64,000 nt of DNA from CAVWUA01 sp963758025 (GCA_963758025.1 CAVWUA010000006.1:1116001-1180000); one strand, 5' to 3'; positions 26,765 through 39,817 are shown, counted from the stretch's first letter. The notes: a model not told the origin generated them from the sequence alone. Translations and numbers: made by a program.

Positions 26765-29382
26765 ATGAAGCGACGGCGCTCCCAGATTCACCGTTCATTT
26801 CAGCTTGAGGTTCTCGAATCGCGGCAGTTGCTCAACGCGGACCTGACGGGGCCTCTGGCCCCTTTCAGCGCACTCCAGTTGAATAGCAGCCAGTACGATC
26901 CCTCCCACATCCTCGTCCGCTTCCGTACCGATGCCCCGATGGCGTCCGAGCCAGGGACGCCCCTGGATCTGGTCCCCGGTCTTCGGGAAGTCTCGCTCGC
27001 GCCGGGAACGAGTGTCGAGCAGGCGATCGAATCGTTCCAGTCCGACCCGCTGGTTCTTTACGCCCAGCCGGATTATCGCGTGGGTCTGACCGGTGTCGTC
27101 ACGCCGAATGACCCGTCCTACACGAGCGGAAGCCAGTGGGACCTCAACAACACCGGCCAGAACGGCGGCACCACCGGCGCCGATATCAGCGCCCCGAGGC
27201 CTGGGGGAGCACCACCGGCACCGGCCGCACGCTCGTCGCGGTGATCGACACCGGCATCGACTACACCCATCCGGACCTGGCCGCCAATATCTGGACCAAC
27301 ACGGCGGAAATCCAGGGCAACGGCAAGGATGACGATGGCAACGGCTTCGTCGATGACGTGCACGGCTACGATTTCGCCAACAACGACGGCGATCCGATGG
27401 ACGACAACGGCCACGGCACCCACGTCGCCGGGACCATCGGCGCGGTGGGGAACAACGGCATCGGGGTCGCGGGCATCGACTGGAACGTCAAGCTGATGGC
27501 CCTGAAGTTCCTCGACGCCACGGGCTCCGGGCTGATCAGCAACGCCATCCGTGCGCTGGACTACGCCGTGATGATGGGCGCCCAGGTCTCCAACAACAGC
27601 TACGGCGGTGGCGGATACGATCCGGCCTTCGCCGACGCGATCCACAACGCGCAGAGCAACGGGCATATCCTCGTGGCGGCGGCCGGCAACGACGGCCTGA
27701 ACAACGACACGACCCCGAGCTATCCGTCGAACTACAACTTCGACAACGTGGTTTCCGTCGCCGCGACCGACCACAACGACCAGCTCGCCTCCTTCTCCAA
27801 CTACGGCGCGTCGACGGTGGATCTGGCCGCGCCCGGCGTGGACATCCTCAGCACGTACAAGGGGGGTGGCTACGCCTATATGAGCGGGACCTCGATGGCC
27901 ACGCCGCATGTCACCGGGGCCGTGGCCTTGATCCGCGACCAGCACCCCGACTGGTCGTACACCCAGGTCATCCAGCAGCTTCTCTCGACGACGGACCCGC
28001 TTTCCTCGCTCCAGGGCAAGACCATCACGGGCGGCCGGCTGGACCTCGGCCGCGCCCTGGCCTTGCCGACGGACTCGCAAGGGGCGCGGATTCTCTCCAG
28101 CAGCCTGGCGGGCAGCGTCAGTGGCCCGGTGAATCACGTACGGTTGACCTTCAGTGAGCCGATCGACCCATCCTCCTTCCTCGCCAATGACATCCGCCTG
28201 ACCGGCCCCGGCGGCGTGATCCCCGTCTCGTCCGTCTCGGTCGTCGCCGGCTCGAACAACACCCAGTTCGACGCGACCTTCGCCTCGCAATCGACCGCGG
28301 GAAGTTACCAGGCGGTTGTCGGCCCGGACATCCGGGACGCGTCAGGGAACCCGATGGACCAGAACCGCGACGGCCGCAACGGCGACACCCCGGCCGACCA
28401 GTTCACCACGTCCTTCTCGATCCAGTCCCCCTCCATCGCCTCCGACGGCGTCTATGACGCCCGCGTGGCCCCGTACCAGCCGATCGACCTCGTGCCGGGC
28501 GCTCCGGGAGTCATCACCCTGATGAACGGCGGCGATGACTCGGTCGTTTACGTGAACATGGGCAGTCTCACGTTCAACTTCTACGGTTCCAGCTACTCGA
28601 CTCTCTATCTCAGTTCGAACGGGCTGATCTCCTTCGGCGGCAACACCAGCAGCGCCCAGAACACCGACCTGAGCTGGAACCCGACCGCCCGCACCATCTC
28701 TCCGCTCTGGGATGACTGGATCAGCACGAACGGCAACGCGATGATCCTGGCGAAGGTGGACGACACCAACGGCGACGGCGCGGCCGATCGCCTGATCCTG
28801 GAGTGGAACAAGGTCCAGGGCTACGCCTCCTCCCCCTCGACCGTGACCTTCCAGGCGATCCTCCAGCTCAACACCGGCTCGACCCCGGGTGAGATCACCT
28901 TCAACTATCCCGACATCGACTCCGGCGACTACCGATCCAACGGCGGCAGCGCCACGGTGGGCCTGAAAGACGGCTCCTCCTACTACGGCACGCGACGGCT
29001 GCTCGTCTCGTACAACAACGCGGCCTCCCCCTACGTCCGTAGCGGTCAGGCCATCCGGTTTACTCCCAAGGCCGCGACCGTCAGCGGAAGTCGCGTGTCC
29101 GGAGGCGTCTTGGCCTCCGCGTCCGCCGACGCCCCGACGACAAACGCGCCCACGCTCCCGGTTCTGGCCGGCGCGATCGTGGACGACGTGCTGAACAGCA
29201 TCCCGGTCCAAACCCCGAAAGCAACGGCCCCGTTCGGATCTCTCGCCGGGGCGGTCCGAGGGCACGTGAATCAGGTCGTGACCCCGTGGTCGCGGGAACT
29301 GCTCGACTCGCTCCTGATCGGTCAGACCCGACCGAAGCAGGAGGTCGGGTTCTCGTTCGGCCAGCACAGGCGGTGGAGCTGA
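26765..29382 (+). CDS. secreted subtilase (S8) with LEPR-XLL leader and NIDO-like domain
   Basis: ATG at 26765. LEVLESRQLLNADL at residues 14-27 is a LEPR-XLL-type leader; an inhibitor-like segment (ILVRFRTDAPM) and the S8 protease follow. The catalytic triad is complete: Asp162 (VIDTGIDYTHP), His217 (NGHGTHVAGT), Ser377 (SGTSMATPHV), with oxyanion Asn in VAAAGND. After the protease come an Ig-like SbsA-type domain (VRLTFSEPIDPSSF) and a nidogen-like region (LYLSSNGLISFGG, PLWDDWISTNG, GEITFNYPDI). The frame changes at about 27195, where a C run is one base short. A cell-surface or secreted protease is the best reading. Confidence 0.88.
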
Positions 29383-29419
29383 GTTTTCTCATCCTCCCGC
29401 CTTTTCGGCCCCAAGATGG

Positions 29420-29449
29420 CCCCGGCCGCGCCCGTTGGCGCGGCCGGGG
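29420..29449. terminator. bidirectional terminator hairpin
   Basis: Perfect 13-bp GC stem (29420-29432 with 29437-29449, CCCCGGCCGCGCC), loop CGTT, between the convergent subtilase and aminotransferase genes. Confidence 0.7.
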
Positions 29450-29464
29450 TCGTTTCATCTGGGG

Positions 29465-30634
<1,170 letters not shown>

Positions 30635-30977
30635 CGTTCTGGAAACGCGTCCTGGGGCGGTCGTTCGTTGTGAGCGGAGCAGAGCGGGCGGACAGCCATT
30701 CTCTCCCAAAGGGAAGGGGCCACGCAATGCCGGACCTCCGCACCAGGCCGCGAACGCGCCACGATCGGCACGACTGGCCCGATCTCGATATCCGCGCCAG
30801 CCCCCCGATCGGGCGCGGGGCGGGGTCGGACCGGCCGGATCACACGGTTTTCCGGCAGGCCGTGCGCCGATCTATAGCCGATGAGTCGGCGCGTGGACCC
30901 GTCCTAAGCCCGTTCCCCGGCGCGCCACGGATGACACGGCGTTCGGAGTCTCTCCGAATCAGGCACGGAGGTTTTCG
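30635..30977. other. intergenic region between divergent genes
   Basis: 343 bases between the aminotransferase start and the LEPR-type gene start. No gene, palindrome or clear promoter pair was seen; only a ribosome binding site (GGAGG) just before 30978. Confidence 0.4.
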
Positions 30978-31967
30978 ATGTCAAGAGATCGCACGACAGG
31001 CCGCCGCTCCCCACATCGAGCGTTCCGGCCTCAGCTCGACGACACGCTGGAAGAGCGCAGTTTGATGTCCGCGGCGTCCTTCTCGCCCTACGCGATGCTC
31101 GCCGCGCGGGGGCGACTGAGCGCGCAGAGGGTCGGATACTCGCACACGTCCCCGCTGACCAACCTGAACCTGCACCGGAGTATCCGCGCGTTCACGGCCT
31201 TCGGCGGTCAGGGCGCGGTGATCTACGACTCGGACGGCGAGCGTTACAAGGTCTCGGTCTCCTCGCCGGGCATCGAGTCCAACCTGGCGACCGTGCGGGC
31301 CTCGCCCGCGCCGAACGGGCAGGTCGATCTGGTCGTGTACGGCTCGACGCCTTCGACCGAGCTGGTCATTGACCCGATCACGCCGTACCACATCCGGGGC
31401 CTGGCCCACACGTTCCCGCAGCATTCGCCGCTGCACGACGGCCTGCTGCACATCAACTCGATCAAGGTGGATACCGGGCGGATCGGTCAGATTCTCGGGT
31501 ATCGGACGGCGGACCTGTCCGGCCCGATCGAGGTTCTGGATACCTCGCCCGTCAACCGCATTGCCCTGGCCAGCTTGAAGCCAGGCGCGTCGATCACGAC
31601 CGGCGGCGACCTGGGAACCCTGAACATCTTCGACCGCATTGACCTGGGTGGCGGGTCAGGAATCAACATCGGTCAGGACCTGAACCTATTGACCGTCGGC
31701 GGCGGCATCGCGATCTCGGGCGGCTCGTCGATCATCGTCGCTCGCGACCTGGGCGCGATCGCGCAGGGGGCGACCGGTTCATCGCCGGGCGGAGCGGGGG
31801 GCTCCGTCGATGGGAGCGTGGTGATCGGTGACGGAGGCAGTCAGATTCTGGTTACCCGGGCCCTGGCCTCACCGTTCCTGATCCGGGGGAACCTGATCAA
31901 CTCGTCGGAGTTCCACGTCGGCGCCGGCGAGGGGAACGTGCTCGTGCTCGGGGACGCGGTCCCCTGA
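30978..31967 (+). CDS. secreted LEPR-XLL-type protein, unknown
   Basis: ATG at 30978 after GGAGG. FRPQLDDTLEERSLMSAASF at residues 14-33 is a LEPR-XLL variant. Mid-protein: VYGSTPSTELVIDPITPYH and a Gly-rich beta-repeat region (TTGGDLGTLNIFDRIDLGGG, INIGQDLNLLTVGGGIAIS, IVARDLGAI), which looks like a parallel beta-helix. It ends GNVLVLGDAVP. 329 residues, no catalytic motif. Probably a surface-exposed repeat protein; the family is seen mainly in Planctomycetes. Confidence 0.7.
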   Translation: MSRDRTTGRRSPHRAFRPQLDDTLEERSLMSAASFSPYAMLAARGRLSAQRVGYSHTSPLTNLNLHRSIRAFTAFGGQGAVIYDSDGERYKVSVSSPGIESNLATVRASPAPNGQVDLVVYGSTPSTELVIDPITPYHIRGLAHTFPQHSPLHDGLLHINSIKVDTGRIGQILGYRTADLSGPIEVLDTSPVNRIALASLKPGASITTGGDLGTLNIFDRIDLGGGSGINIGQDLNLLTVGGGIAISGGSSIIVARDLGAIAQGATGSSPGGAGGSVDGSVVIGDGGSQILVTRALASPFLIRGNLINSSEFHVGAGEGNVLVLGDAVP

Positions 31968-31985
31968 CCTTTTGGATATCGCGAT

Positions 31986-32078
31986 CCGCATAGCAAAAGG
32001 CACATTTTCCGATTCCAGAGCCTCAAAGAGGCAAGGCAAGGAACTTCTGGAATCGGAAATGTGCCATTTGCTATGCGG
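31986..32078. repeat. 93-bp nested hairpin
   Basis: 31986-32019 pairs with 32046-32078 over 33 bp with one mismatch and one bulged T; the 26-base loop contains a second perfect 5-bp hairpin (32020-32032, GCCTC AAA GAGGC). The stem is AT-richer than its surroundings (CATAGCAAAAGGCACATTTT). It follows the stop at 31967 by 18 bases and precedes a convergent ABC gene. Large for a terminator; may be a MITE-like palindrome serving as one. Confidence 0.75.
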
Positions 32079-32147
32079 CAGTCCGGAAGGACGCGAAACG
32101 ACTTCCCGGAAATCGCGACGGGATGCCTTTCGAGTGTTTGCCAGAGA

Positions 32148-33076
<929 letters not shown>

Positions 33077-33136
33077 GGCGGAGAGCCCTGGAGAGATGGA
33101 GATGGAAGAAGGATTGATGGCTGATGGCGGAGACGC

Positions 33137-35430
33137 TCACTCCTCCCCGGTCGCCTGGCCCAGCGGCAGGATGACGCGGATCACGGTCGCCTGGTTGATC
33201 TTCGGCGGCGTGGAGGTGGAGACGCCGTCGAGCAGGAGCGTCGTCGCCGGGCCGTCGAGTTCGGCCACGAGCATCGGGCGGCCCAGTTCGAGCTGACCGG
33301 ACAGGTCGAGATAGCGATTCGCGATGCTCGGCTCCGCGCTGGTTTTCGCGTCCATGCCGCCTCGGAACATCATCGTCCGCACGAGGTCGGGCCGGGAGAA
33401 CTTCGACGCCTGGGCATCGTCATAGTAATAGTAATTGCCGTAGGGGTTGGAGCCCCGGAAGCTGTTGGTCTGCTCCTCCAGGTAACCGGTGAGCGGCCGG
33501 ACGCGTGTGGCGGCATTGATGCGAATGGTCGCGCCTGGGGCGATCGTGCCGAGCTGGTCGTACACTTGCCGGCCGGAGAGCAGCACGGCGTTCTTCAAGG
33601 GGCGGCCGGTGACGTTCGTGATCGAGCCGTCCAGGCGGTCGGTGCCGATGGGGACCAGGTCCGAGGCGACGAGCGGTTTCGCGTAAGGGGCCGTCCAGCG
33701 CCCGGAGATGCTCTTGGTGCTCCAGATCGGGATGCGGACGCCGACGATCGCCTCGGCCTCGCCCGGGGGGAGATAAGCATAGCCCGAGCCGGAAAGGCCG
33801 AACCGGTTCGGGTTGCCGCCGCCGAAGCGTGGATCGGGCGTGCCGGACCAGCTCACCAGGGCCTGCACCCCGGCCGGCAGCTTCGCGCCTGGGCCGAGAA
33901 GTCGGTCGCCGTCACCTCGGCTCCGTCCTTCGGCGGCGTATCCAGGGGCAGGGGCGACACCGACATGCCGTAATCGCGGTTCTGCGGGCTGAAGACCGTG
34001 GCCCAGGTCGTCCCGCGCGCCACGCCGGCGGCCGGGTCCACGTCCACCACGTCCACCTTGTTGATCCGCAGGTCGGTCCCCTTCACGGCATACGCGGCGA
34101 AGTAGGCCACCACGCTGACCAGAATGACGATCGCCGGGAAGGTGATCCACGTCAGCTCCATCCGCTTGACGACCTTCCTGAGGAACAGGTAATCCCCCGG
34201 GCCGATCAGCAGGATATAGAGGAAGACGAAGAAGGCGACCCAGCCGAACGGCACGAGCGTCACTCCCTCGAAATTCTGCTCCAGGGAACGGCCCAGCAGG
34301 CTGGCCAGGTCGGAGACGTTCGACTGGCGGATGACCCCCGGGATGTTCTGCTGCGGACCGCCGCCGGGCCGCGCCTGAAGGTCGATCACCTTGGCCCAGA
34401 ACAGAGGCTTGTCCTCCCAGTCCGCGAACGGTTTGCCCGCGACATCCAGCCCGACGACCGTCACCCGGCCAAACCCGTACGGCCCCCGGACGACCAGCGG
34501 CGTGGCCGAGCTGCTGGCCACCACCTGCCCGCCGCGCTCGTCGGCCCCCTCCAGCACGGCCACGTTCGTGGCGTCGGCCGGGAACGGCTTGCTCGCCCCG
34601 GCGTACGATTCCAGGATGCGCAGGTCGTTCAGCCGGGTCGTGCCGTTAGGAATCGCCGGAAGCATCTCGCCGAGCATACTCCCGCGCACCTGCTGCCAGT
34701 TCGTGGCGACGGCGACAACCAGGTGGCCGCCGTTGCGGACCCACTCGCGCAGCCCCTGACCGCGACCGGCGATGATCGCGTCCATCACGTCGCGGTCGGA
34801 GGTGTCCAGCACGAGGGCCTCGACCGCGTCAAAGCCGTACCAGCGTCCAGGGATCTGCTCGGGCTTCTCGATCCGGGCGATGACCATCTCGGTGCCGACG
34901 GTGCTGCTCGATCCTCCTTGAAAGCCCGACAGGGTGGGAATATCGCTGACGCCGCGCGGGTCGCCGACGGTGACGAGCAGGATCTGCCCGGAATCGAGCT
35001 GGTTCAGCCGCGGGTTGCGATTCAAGACGTCGATGCCGCGGGTCACGGGCCGGCCGTTCTCGTCGCGGACCCGCAGGGACATTTCCGGCGAGCGCGAGCC
35101 GCTACGGACGTAGGTAACGAAGGTAGCGAAGCCGTTGGCCTCCAGGCTGACCGGCCGTTGCATGACGGTCGGCGTACCGTCATCGTCGGGAACGACCACC
35201 TCCAGCGAGCCGGAGAACCGAGCCCGGCCGGCCTTCAGATCAACCCAGACCGGCGCCCAGGCGCCGAACTTGTACACGTCCTGGAACCCGACCCGGATAT
35301 TCTCGACGGTGACCGGCGGCTCGTCCCGTTGCCCCCAGGCCGTGCCGGTCGTGCCCAGCAGCGCGACCACCGCCAGGAAGGCCGTCGCCGCGATCGTCCC
35401 ACGCCATCCATCCCGCCGTTGAGGTCGCAT
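33137..35430 (-). CDS. ABC-linked membrane protein with GATase-like domain
   Basis: About 765 residues. Signal-like N-terminus (AATAFLAVVALLGTTGTAWG), beta-rich first domain (VTVENIRVGFQDVYKFGAWA), then a class I glutamine-amidotransferase-like fold (ALVLDTSDRDVMDAIIAGRG, LREWVRNGGHLVVAVATNW), two membrane helices at about residues 415-470 (FGWVAFFVFLYILLIGPGDY, FPAIVILVSVVAYFAAYAV) and a C-terminal beta domain. The frame changes once near 33890. Such proteins lie beside ABC-2 ATPases in Planctomycetes and other gliding or envelope-remodelling bacteria; the layout resembles GldG-type auxiliary proteins but similarity was not tested. No amidotransferase Cys is obvious. Confidence 0.65.
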
Positions 35431-35508
35431 GCCGCTAGTCCTTTGGAGACGCTCCGGTGGGGTCGCCTGTCGGCCGCTTTGGGAATGCCCGGGAACGGCT
35501 GCATCCTG

Positions 35509-35832
35509 TCAGGGTTTCTCGGCGGGATCGCAGACGCAAGGGGAGGCGCCGCAGCCGGGACAACCTCCACCATACTTCCGCCAGACCGCCGCCTCCAGGT
35601 CGATGCCCCGGATATTGGCCAGGGTGGCCAGCCAGGCCAGCACGTCGGCCATCTCCAGGGCCAGTTCTTCCTGAGTCCCTGACCGCAAGGCACTGGCCAG
35701 CTCGCCGAATTCCTCGGTCAGCCAGAGGAATGTGGCCGCATCCCCTCGCGCCGCATCCTTGGAGCCGTACATCTCCCGGATTCGGCGCTGGAGTGTGCCG
35801 AGGGTCATGCCGTCTGGCGGTTGTTCGTTCAT
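35509..35832 (-). CDS. MazG-like nucleotide pyrophosphohydrolase
   Basis: 107 residues starting MNEQPPDGMTLGTLQ. The all-alpha NTP-PPase metal site is recognisable as WLTEEFGELASALR (EExxE-type) followed by LALEMADVLAWLATLAN (ExxD). Such enzymes hydrolyse nucleoside triphosphates, often house-cleaning modified ones. The C-terminal 20 residues carry four Cys (YGGGCPGCGASPCVCDP), not usual for the family, and could bind a metal. A TTG at 35841 is an alternative start. Confidence 0.8.
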   Translation of the reverse strand: MNEQPPDGMTLGTLQRRIREMYGSKDAARGDAATFLWLTEEFGELASALRSGTQEELALEMADVLAWLATLANIRGIDLEAAVWRKYGGGCPGCGASPCVCDPAEKP

Positions 35833-36083
35833 CGTCGTCAAATCTTAAATAGTTCGTCCCGCGATTGCAAACCTCCGGCCCGGCGGGAATTCCGCGGCGA
35901 ACGTCGCGCCGCTCACCCACCCGAGGAAAATCCGTGGCGCGTTCCGATCGGGTCGATCTGAATAATCGCGCGCCCTCGACGAATTCCCTCACAGGTGACC
36001 GGACGCGACCGGTCCAAAAGGGAGGCACGGATGTGCCGCCGCATCGCACCCCAGTCATGCGTCGAACGAGGGAGAGAGCCGCC

Positions 36084-37061
36084 ATGTTTCGCAGACCACC
36101 CCGCCGCCCACCGGAGCCGCCCCGACGGCCGGAGCCTGAACCGATCCGTTTCCTGGACGATGAGCCCCCCGCGCCACCGCGTCCGACCCCGCCACCTCCG
36201 CCCCAGGCCCCCCGGCGCAGAGAATGGCCGATCACGCTCCTGACCTTCCTGGCCGTCGTGGGGACCGGCCTGATCTTGAAGGGGACCGGGGTCCTGGACC
36301 GGAACCAGGTGAATCTGGAGGAGGAAGTCGCGCAATCGTTCACCGTCGCCGAGACGCCGCGATTGGTCGTCGAGTCGTACAACGGCCCGATCGACATCGT
36401 GCCGGGGGAACCGGGGCAGGTTGAATGCGTGGTCGTCCGTCATGTCGCGGCCGAGAACGAGGAGTCCGCCCGCACCGATCTGAAGCGGATCGAGGTGACG
36501 ATGCACCGCCAGGGGAACACGGTCCTCGTGGCGGTCCGGCGACCTCTGGGTGGCATTTCGTGGAACTCCGGGGCGTCGGTCCACGTCCGGGCCCCCTGGG
36601 GATCAGCCTTGAAACTGGATTCGAGCAACGGACCGATCCACGTCCAGGGGATTGAAGGCCCGGTTCAGGCGCGCTCGACCAACGGCCGGATCGAGATCAA
36701 GGAGGCCGTCGGCCCGCTCTCGCTGACGACGACCAACGGCCCGATCGACGTCGAGGCGTCGCGGGCGATCCTCACGGCCGAATCCTCCAACGGGTCGATC
36801 CGCTTCCGAGGCTCGCTCGCCCCCGGCCAGAGCACCATCCACACCAGCAACGGCCGGGTCCGGCTGGCGCTTCCGGAACACCAGAACGTCCGCATCGACG
36901 CTCGTACCCACAACGGCGAGATCGACAGCGACTTCGACTTCGACCGAGCCGAGAACCGCAACCACTCCAAGCATCTCCTCGCCGTCCTCGGCCATGATCC
37001 CGAAGCCACACTCACCGTCCGGACGAGCAACGGGAAGATCGATATCGAGGAGGACGACTGA
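36084..37061 (+). CDS. DUF4097 putative adhesin, membrane-anchored
   Basis: ATG at 36084 after GGGAGAG. A 45-residue Pro/Arg-rich cytoplasmic segment (RRPPRRPPEPPRRPEPEP) precedes one membrane helix (WPITLLTFLAVVGTGLILKG). The rest is a DUF4097 beta-helix-like region with recurring (S/T)NG motifs: SSNGPIHVQG, STNGRIEIK, TTNGPIDVE, SSNGSIRFRG, TSNGRVRLA, HNGEIDSDF, TSNGKIDIE. Each turn is a rung of a beta solenoid. The family is called putative adhesin, but many members sense or stabilise the envelope. 325 residues, frame intact. Confidence 0.82.
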   Translation: MFRRPPRRPPEPPRRPEPEPIRFLDDEPPAPPRPTPPPPPQAPRRREWPITLLTFLAVVGTGLILKGTGVLDRNQVNLEEEVAQSFTVAETPRLVVESYNGPIDIVPGEPGQVECVVVRHVAAENEESARTDLKRIEVTMHRQGNTVLVAVRRPLGGISWNSGASVHVRAPWGSALKLDSSNGPIHVQGIEGPVQARSTNGRIEIKEAVGPLSLTTTNGPIDVEASRAILTAESSNGSIRFRGSLAPGQSTIHTSNGRVRLALPEHQNVRIDARTHNGEIDSDFDFDRAENRNHSKHLLAVLGHDPEATLTVRTSNGKIDIEEDD

Positions 37062-37102
37062 CGCCGTATCACCTCCATCATTCGACGCGGAACGCGATCA
37101 GC

Positions 37103-37139
37103 CGGGGGCGTACCTTTCCGACACGGAGGTACGCCCCCG
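37103..37139. terminator. bidirectional terminator hairpin
   Basis: Perfect 13-bp stem (37103-37115 with 37127-37139, CGGGGGCGTACCT) between convergent genes; CTGTCGTTTTCC follows on the plus strand. Confidence 0.7.
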
Positions 37140-37171
37140 CTGTCGTTTTCCTCAGCCCATCGCGGCACGCC

Positions 37172-39533
37172 TCATTCCCGGGGGCCTTCCCAGTGGCCGC
37201 CCCAACCCTGATACAGCTCGTTCAGGAATTCCTCCCATTGCTCCTTCGTCCTTGAGGACGGATAGGGTTCCGGGCGGATCGGCTGGCTGGAACTCCAGAA
37301 GATGTCGAAGCGGCCGTCGTCGGTGATCTTGCCGATGCGGGCGATCTTCCACGTGTGCTGGTTCTCCACATCGATCTTGACGGGGCCTTCGGGGGCCTCG
37401 AACGACTCCCCCTTCAACGCCTGGCGAATCGCGGCGACGTCAGTGTTACCGGCGGACTCGACGGCCCTGGCCCAGAGGTGGACCCCGAAATACGCCGCCT
37501 CGATCGGGTCGCTGGTGAGCCGCTGGGGACCGTACTTGGCGTGAAATCGCTCCAGAAACGCCTGATTGGCCGGGCTGTCGATGCTTTGAAAGTAGTTCCA
37601 CGCGGCATAGTGGCCCGCCAGGAGCTTCGGCCCAATGGACCGCACTTCCGGCTCGGCGATGCTGAACGAGACGACCGGGAGGGACTCCGACGTGTACCCC
37701 GCCTTCCGCAAGGCGCGGAAGAAGGCGATGTTGCTGTCGCCGTTGATCGTGTTGAGGATCACCTCGGGCCGGCTCTCCTGGATCTGCCCGATGATGTCGG
37801 TGATGTCGGTACTGCCCAGGGGGAGGTACGCCTCGCCGACGACCTCCCCGCGCAGGGCGGCGATCTGGTCGCGGATCAGGGCGTTGGCGGTCCTGGGGAA
37901 AACGTAGTCGGAACCGACGAGGAAGACGCGGTGGCCGAGGTCGGTGAAGCTCCACTTCACGGCCGGGATGATCTGCTGGTTGGGGGTCGCGCCGGTGTAG
38001 ATGATGTTGGGGGAGATTTCCAGCCCCTCGTGCTGGAGCGGATAGACGAGCAGGTGGTCGTATTCCTCGAAGATCGGCCGCACGGTGCGTGCGGGCGACG
38101 GAGGTCCAGCAGCCGAAGACGGTGCAGACCTTCTCCTCGACGATCAGGCGGCGGGCTTCCCGGGCGAAGACGTCGGGATCGGACATGCCGTCGGCGACGA
38201 CCGGCTCGATCGGTCGGCCGAGCAGACCGCCGTTGTTGTTGATCTCCTCGACCGCCAGCAGGATGCCATCGACAACCGGCGTCTCGCTCTGGGCCATCGT
38301 GCCGGAGAGGGAGTGGAGCACGCCGACGCGGATCGGCGGGCCGGTCGGCGCGGCGACGGCGGGCGTCGCGGGCACCTCCGCCTTCGACGTCTCTCCGGCC
38401 TCGTCGCGCCCGCCTCGGTTGCCGAGGACGAACCCGGCAATCGCCACCAGGCAGGCCACGGCGGCCAGGGCGACCGCCAGGATCGGCCGCGAGGAATGAC
38501 CGGAAGCCGTTTGCTGCGGCAGCGCGGCCATCATCGCCGAGGGGGGCAAACTCAACGGACCGCCCGTCGCCTCGGCCGTTTCGCGAGCGACCGCCGTGCC
38601 GGCGAGCGTCGCCTCCAGGTCGGCGAGCATCTCGCGGGCACTGGCGTAACGCTTGTCGGGGTCCTTGGCCATGGCCCGCCGGATGATCGCCGCGCAGCCT
38701 TCGGGGATGGCCGGGTCGATCTCCCGAGGGTCGGGGACCGCGTGGTAGCAGTGCGCGAAGAGGATCTTGGGCGTGCTGGTGGAGTCGGCGTAGGGGCCTC
38801 GGCCAGTCAGCAGGGCGTAGTAGGTCGCCCCCAGGGAGTAGAGGTCGCTCCGGGCATCGACCGGCTTCCCCTCGCACTGCTCGGGGCTCATGTAGGCCGG
38901 CGTGCCGAAGATCTGGCCGGTGGCGGTGAGGGACTGTTCGAGCCGGTCGGTGAGCTTGGCCAGACCGAAATCGGCCAGCTTGATCGCCCCCTGGTCCGAC
39001 ATCAGGATGTTGGCGGGCTTGATGTCGCGGTGGACCATGCCGGCGTCGTGCGCGGCGATCAACCCTCGGCAGACCTCGGCCACCAGCCGCGTCGCCAGGG
39101 GCCACTCGATCGCGCCACGATCCTTCAACAGATCCGCCCCACTGGTCGGCCCGCAACGTTCCAGGACGAGATAATACGTCGATCCGTCGCGGCCGATCTC
39201 ATGAATCCCGACGACGTTCGGGTGGCTCAGGCGGGCCGCGGAGCGCGCCTCCTGAAGGAAGCGCTTCAGGGCGTCCTCGTCCTCGGCCAGGCCCTCCGGC
39301 AGCAGCTTGATCGCCACGGGACGGCCAAGCAGGTCGTCCTCGGCCGCATACACGATCCCCATCCCCCCTTTGCCGAGGATGCCGGTGATGCGGTGGTTCC
39401 CCAGGAAGGTCCCCAGCCGCCGGTCGGGCTCGCTCGATGCCTGAACGGCGGGCTCGTAGGCCTGGGTCTGTTCAAAGGCGGAAGGATCTTCGTGATCCGT
39501 CGATTCCTCCCGAGGATCAGCCGGCGCGGACAT
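37172..39533 (-). CDS. transmembrane Ser/Thr kinase fused to UrtA-like substrate-binding domain
   Basis: ATG at 39533 after AAGGGGAA. Residues 48-310: a complete Hanks-type kinase with P-loop GKGGMG (54-59), Lys76 in VAIKLL, catalytic HRD (168-170, MVHRDIKPANIL), DFG (188-190) and activation segment GTPAYMSPEQ. Residues 350-371: one membrane helix (ILAVALAAVACLVAIAGFVL). Residues 400-786: a type I periplasmic binding protein closely resembling urea/short-chain-amide binders (IRVGVLHSLSGTMAQSETPV, FGCWTSVAR, NIIYTGATPNQQIIPA, NTINGDSNIAFFRAL, AAWNYFQSIDSPANQAF). The kinase would be inside and the ligand domain outside. The frame changes once near 38090 inside the binding domain, with perfect continuation. 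Ligand probably urea or an amide. Confidence 0.85.
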
Positions 39534-39756
39534 GGGTTCCCCTTCTGGTGAGGCCAATGACTTCCTCGTCTGAAAGCAACCTAGCTCACACCCACGGGCT
39601 CACCCTTCAGGGAATGTTTCGAATATTCAACCTCGTCTTTAAAACTAATTATGAGAATTCCTGAATCAATGGGTTTCGCTCCACCCACATGCGGAGGAAA
39701 CGACCACGTCATTCCTGACCGTCACGGATTTTGGGGGGCGTGGGTTCCACACCCCA

Positions 39757-39817
39757 TGGAGCGCGGGCGTCTCGCCCGCATCCGGCTCTCCAAGGCGGGC
39801 GAGACGCCCGCGCTCCA
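39757..39817. repeat. 23-bp perfect intergenic inverted repeat
   Basis: Arms 39757-39779 and 39795-39817 (TGGAGCGCGGGCGTCTCGCC... and complement) with a 15-base loop. The GCGTCTCGC core resembles the GGGTCTCG stem at 1011-1087, suggesting a related dispersed palindrome. The rest of the 39534-39889 gap holds no gene. Confidence 0.8.
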
